A DNA stretch of 57,713 bases, taken from Collinsella aerofaciens (GTDB lineage Bacteria > Actinomycetota > Coriobacteriia > Coriobacteriales > Coriobacteriaceae). A model generated the notes under the pieces. That model ran no database searches, was not told the origin of the DNA, and saw only the letters and a program-made list of their open reading frames with translations. The translations under genes and the position numbers were made by a program. Where the stretch lies: the NCBI RefSeq assembly GCF_015557435.1, contig NZ_JADNOH010000041.1, positions 1 through 57,713 on the forward strand, written 5' to 3'. Shown here piece after piece: positions 57,635 to 57,713 of the stretch. The first letter of the stretch is position 1. Each line of letters starts with the position of its first letter.

Positions 57635-57668
57635 GCCGGCAGTTAGGGACGTTCCTAAACTGCCGGCA
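57635..57668. repeat. Hairpin with TTAGGGACGTTCC centre
   Basis: GCCGGCAGTTAGG and CCTAAACTGCCGGC, 13-bp stem with one bulged A. It contains GGGAC, as do the elements at 3397, 4935, 11742, 56415 and 56497, and lies just after the zinc-ribbon gene. Confidence 0.6.
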
Positions 57669-57713
57669 GAGACGATATGAGCAGGACATAAAAACATTGA
57701 GAGCCCCTGCTGC

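Noticed and set aside
1-57713. Insertion sequence, prophage or transposase gene
   Set aside because: No transposase, recombinase or phage gene was found in any frame; only non-coding repeat elements are present.

Overview
This window looks like chromosome of a high-GC anaerobic gut actinobacterium of the class Coriobacteriia, most likely Collinsella. That is inferred from base composition, from Gram-positive lac and PTS genes inside a GC-rich genome, and from family content; no species assignment can be made from sequence reading alone.

Layout. Bases 1-1073 hold the end of an AraC-type regulator and a HAD phosphatase. Bases 1395-7319 hold a class II ketose-bisphosphate aldolase with a divergent DeoR regulator, an ORC-like ATPase, a flavodiiron protein and a LacI regulator. 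Bases 7620-11645 are a Leloir operon (galM, galK, galT). Bases 11916-16721 carry the tagatose-6-phosphate genes lacA-lacB-lacX-lacC, a membrane protein and lactose-type PTS IIA (lacF), all on the minus strand. Bases 16936-26470 hold two tandem cassettes, each a LacI regulator divergent from a lactose-type PTS IIBC gene and a 6-phospho-glycosidase; the second IIBC carries an apparent frameshift. Bases 27209-34293 hold an AlbA_2/ATPase-like regulator, a DeoR regulator, a second galM, an orphan PTS IIB lacking its active-site histidine, tRNA-Thr, a YhcH protein, a nagA remnant and a second lacX-lacC pair. Bases 34454-41800 hold a flavodoxin, nagA, agaS, a GntR regulator and a complete mannose-family PTS with an embedded YajC-like gene. 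Bases 42477-57617 are mostly housekeeping: a SurA-like protein, isocitrate dehydrogenase, a reductase with a His/Cys-rich tail, DegV, hibernation factor, a solute-binding lipoprotein, then tmk-holB-ricT-comFC and a nuclease-like gene, and a zinc-ribbon membrane protein.

How it works together. Lactose or related galactosides can enter phosphorylated through the two IIBC/IIA systems and be cut by the two GH1 enzymes. The galactose-6-phosphate is then isomerised (LacAB), phosphorylated (LacC) and cleaved, probably by the class II aldolase since no class I LacD is present. Free galactose uses GalM/GalK/GalT. Amino sugars enter by the mannose-type PTS and are processed by NagA and AgaS. Each LacI gene has its own look-alike operators, and the GntR gene has palindromes of DasR/NagR type.

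Two non-coding patterns stand out. One is a direct repeat of ACCGYTYACSG phased at exactly 21 bp, found six times, always upstream of sugar operons: a candidate binding site for an AraC-type global activator. The other is a family of eight hairpins of exactly 55 bp, arranged with an 80-81 bp period in three arrays. The window is also rich in long perfect intergenic hairpins and two MITE-like elements, with no transposase present.
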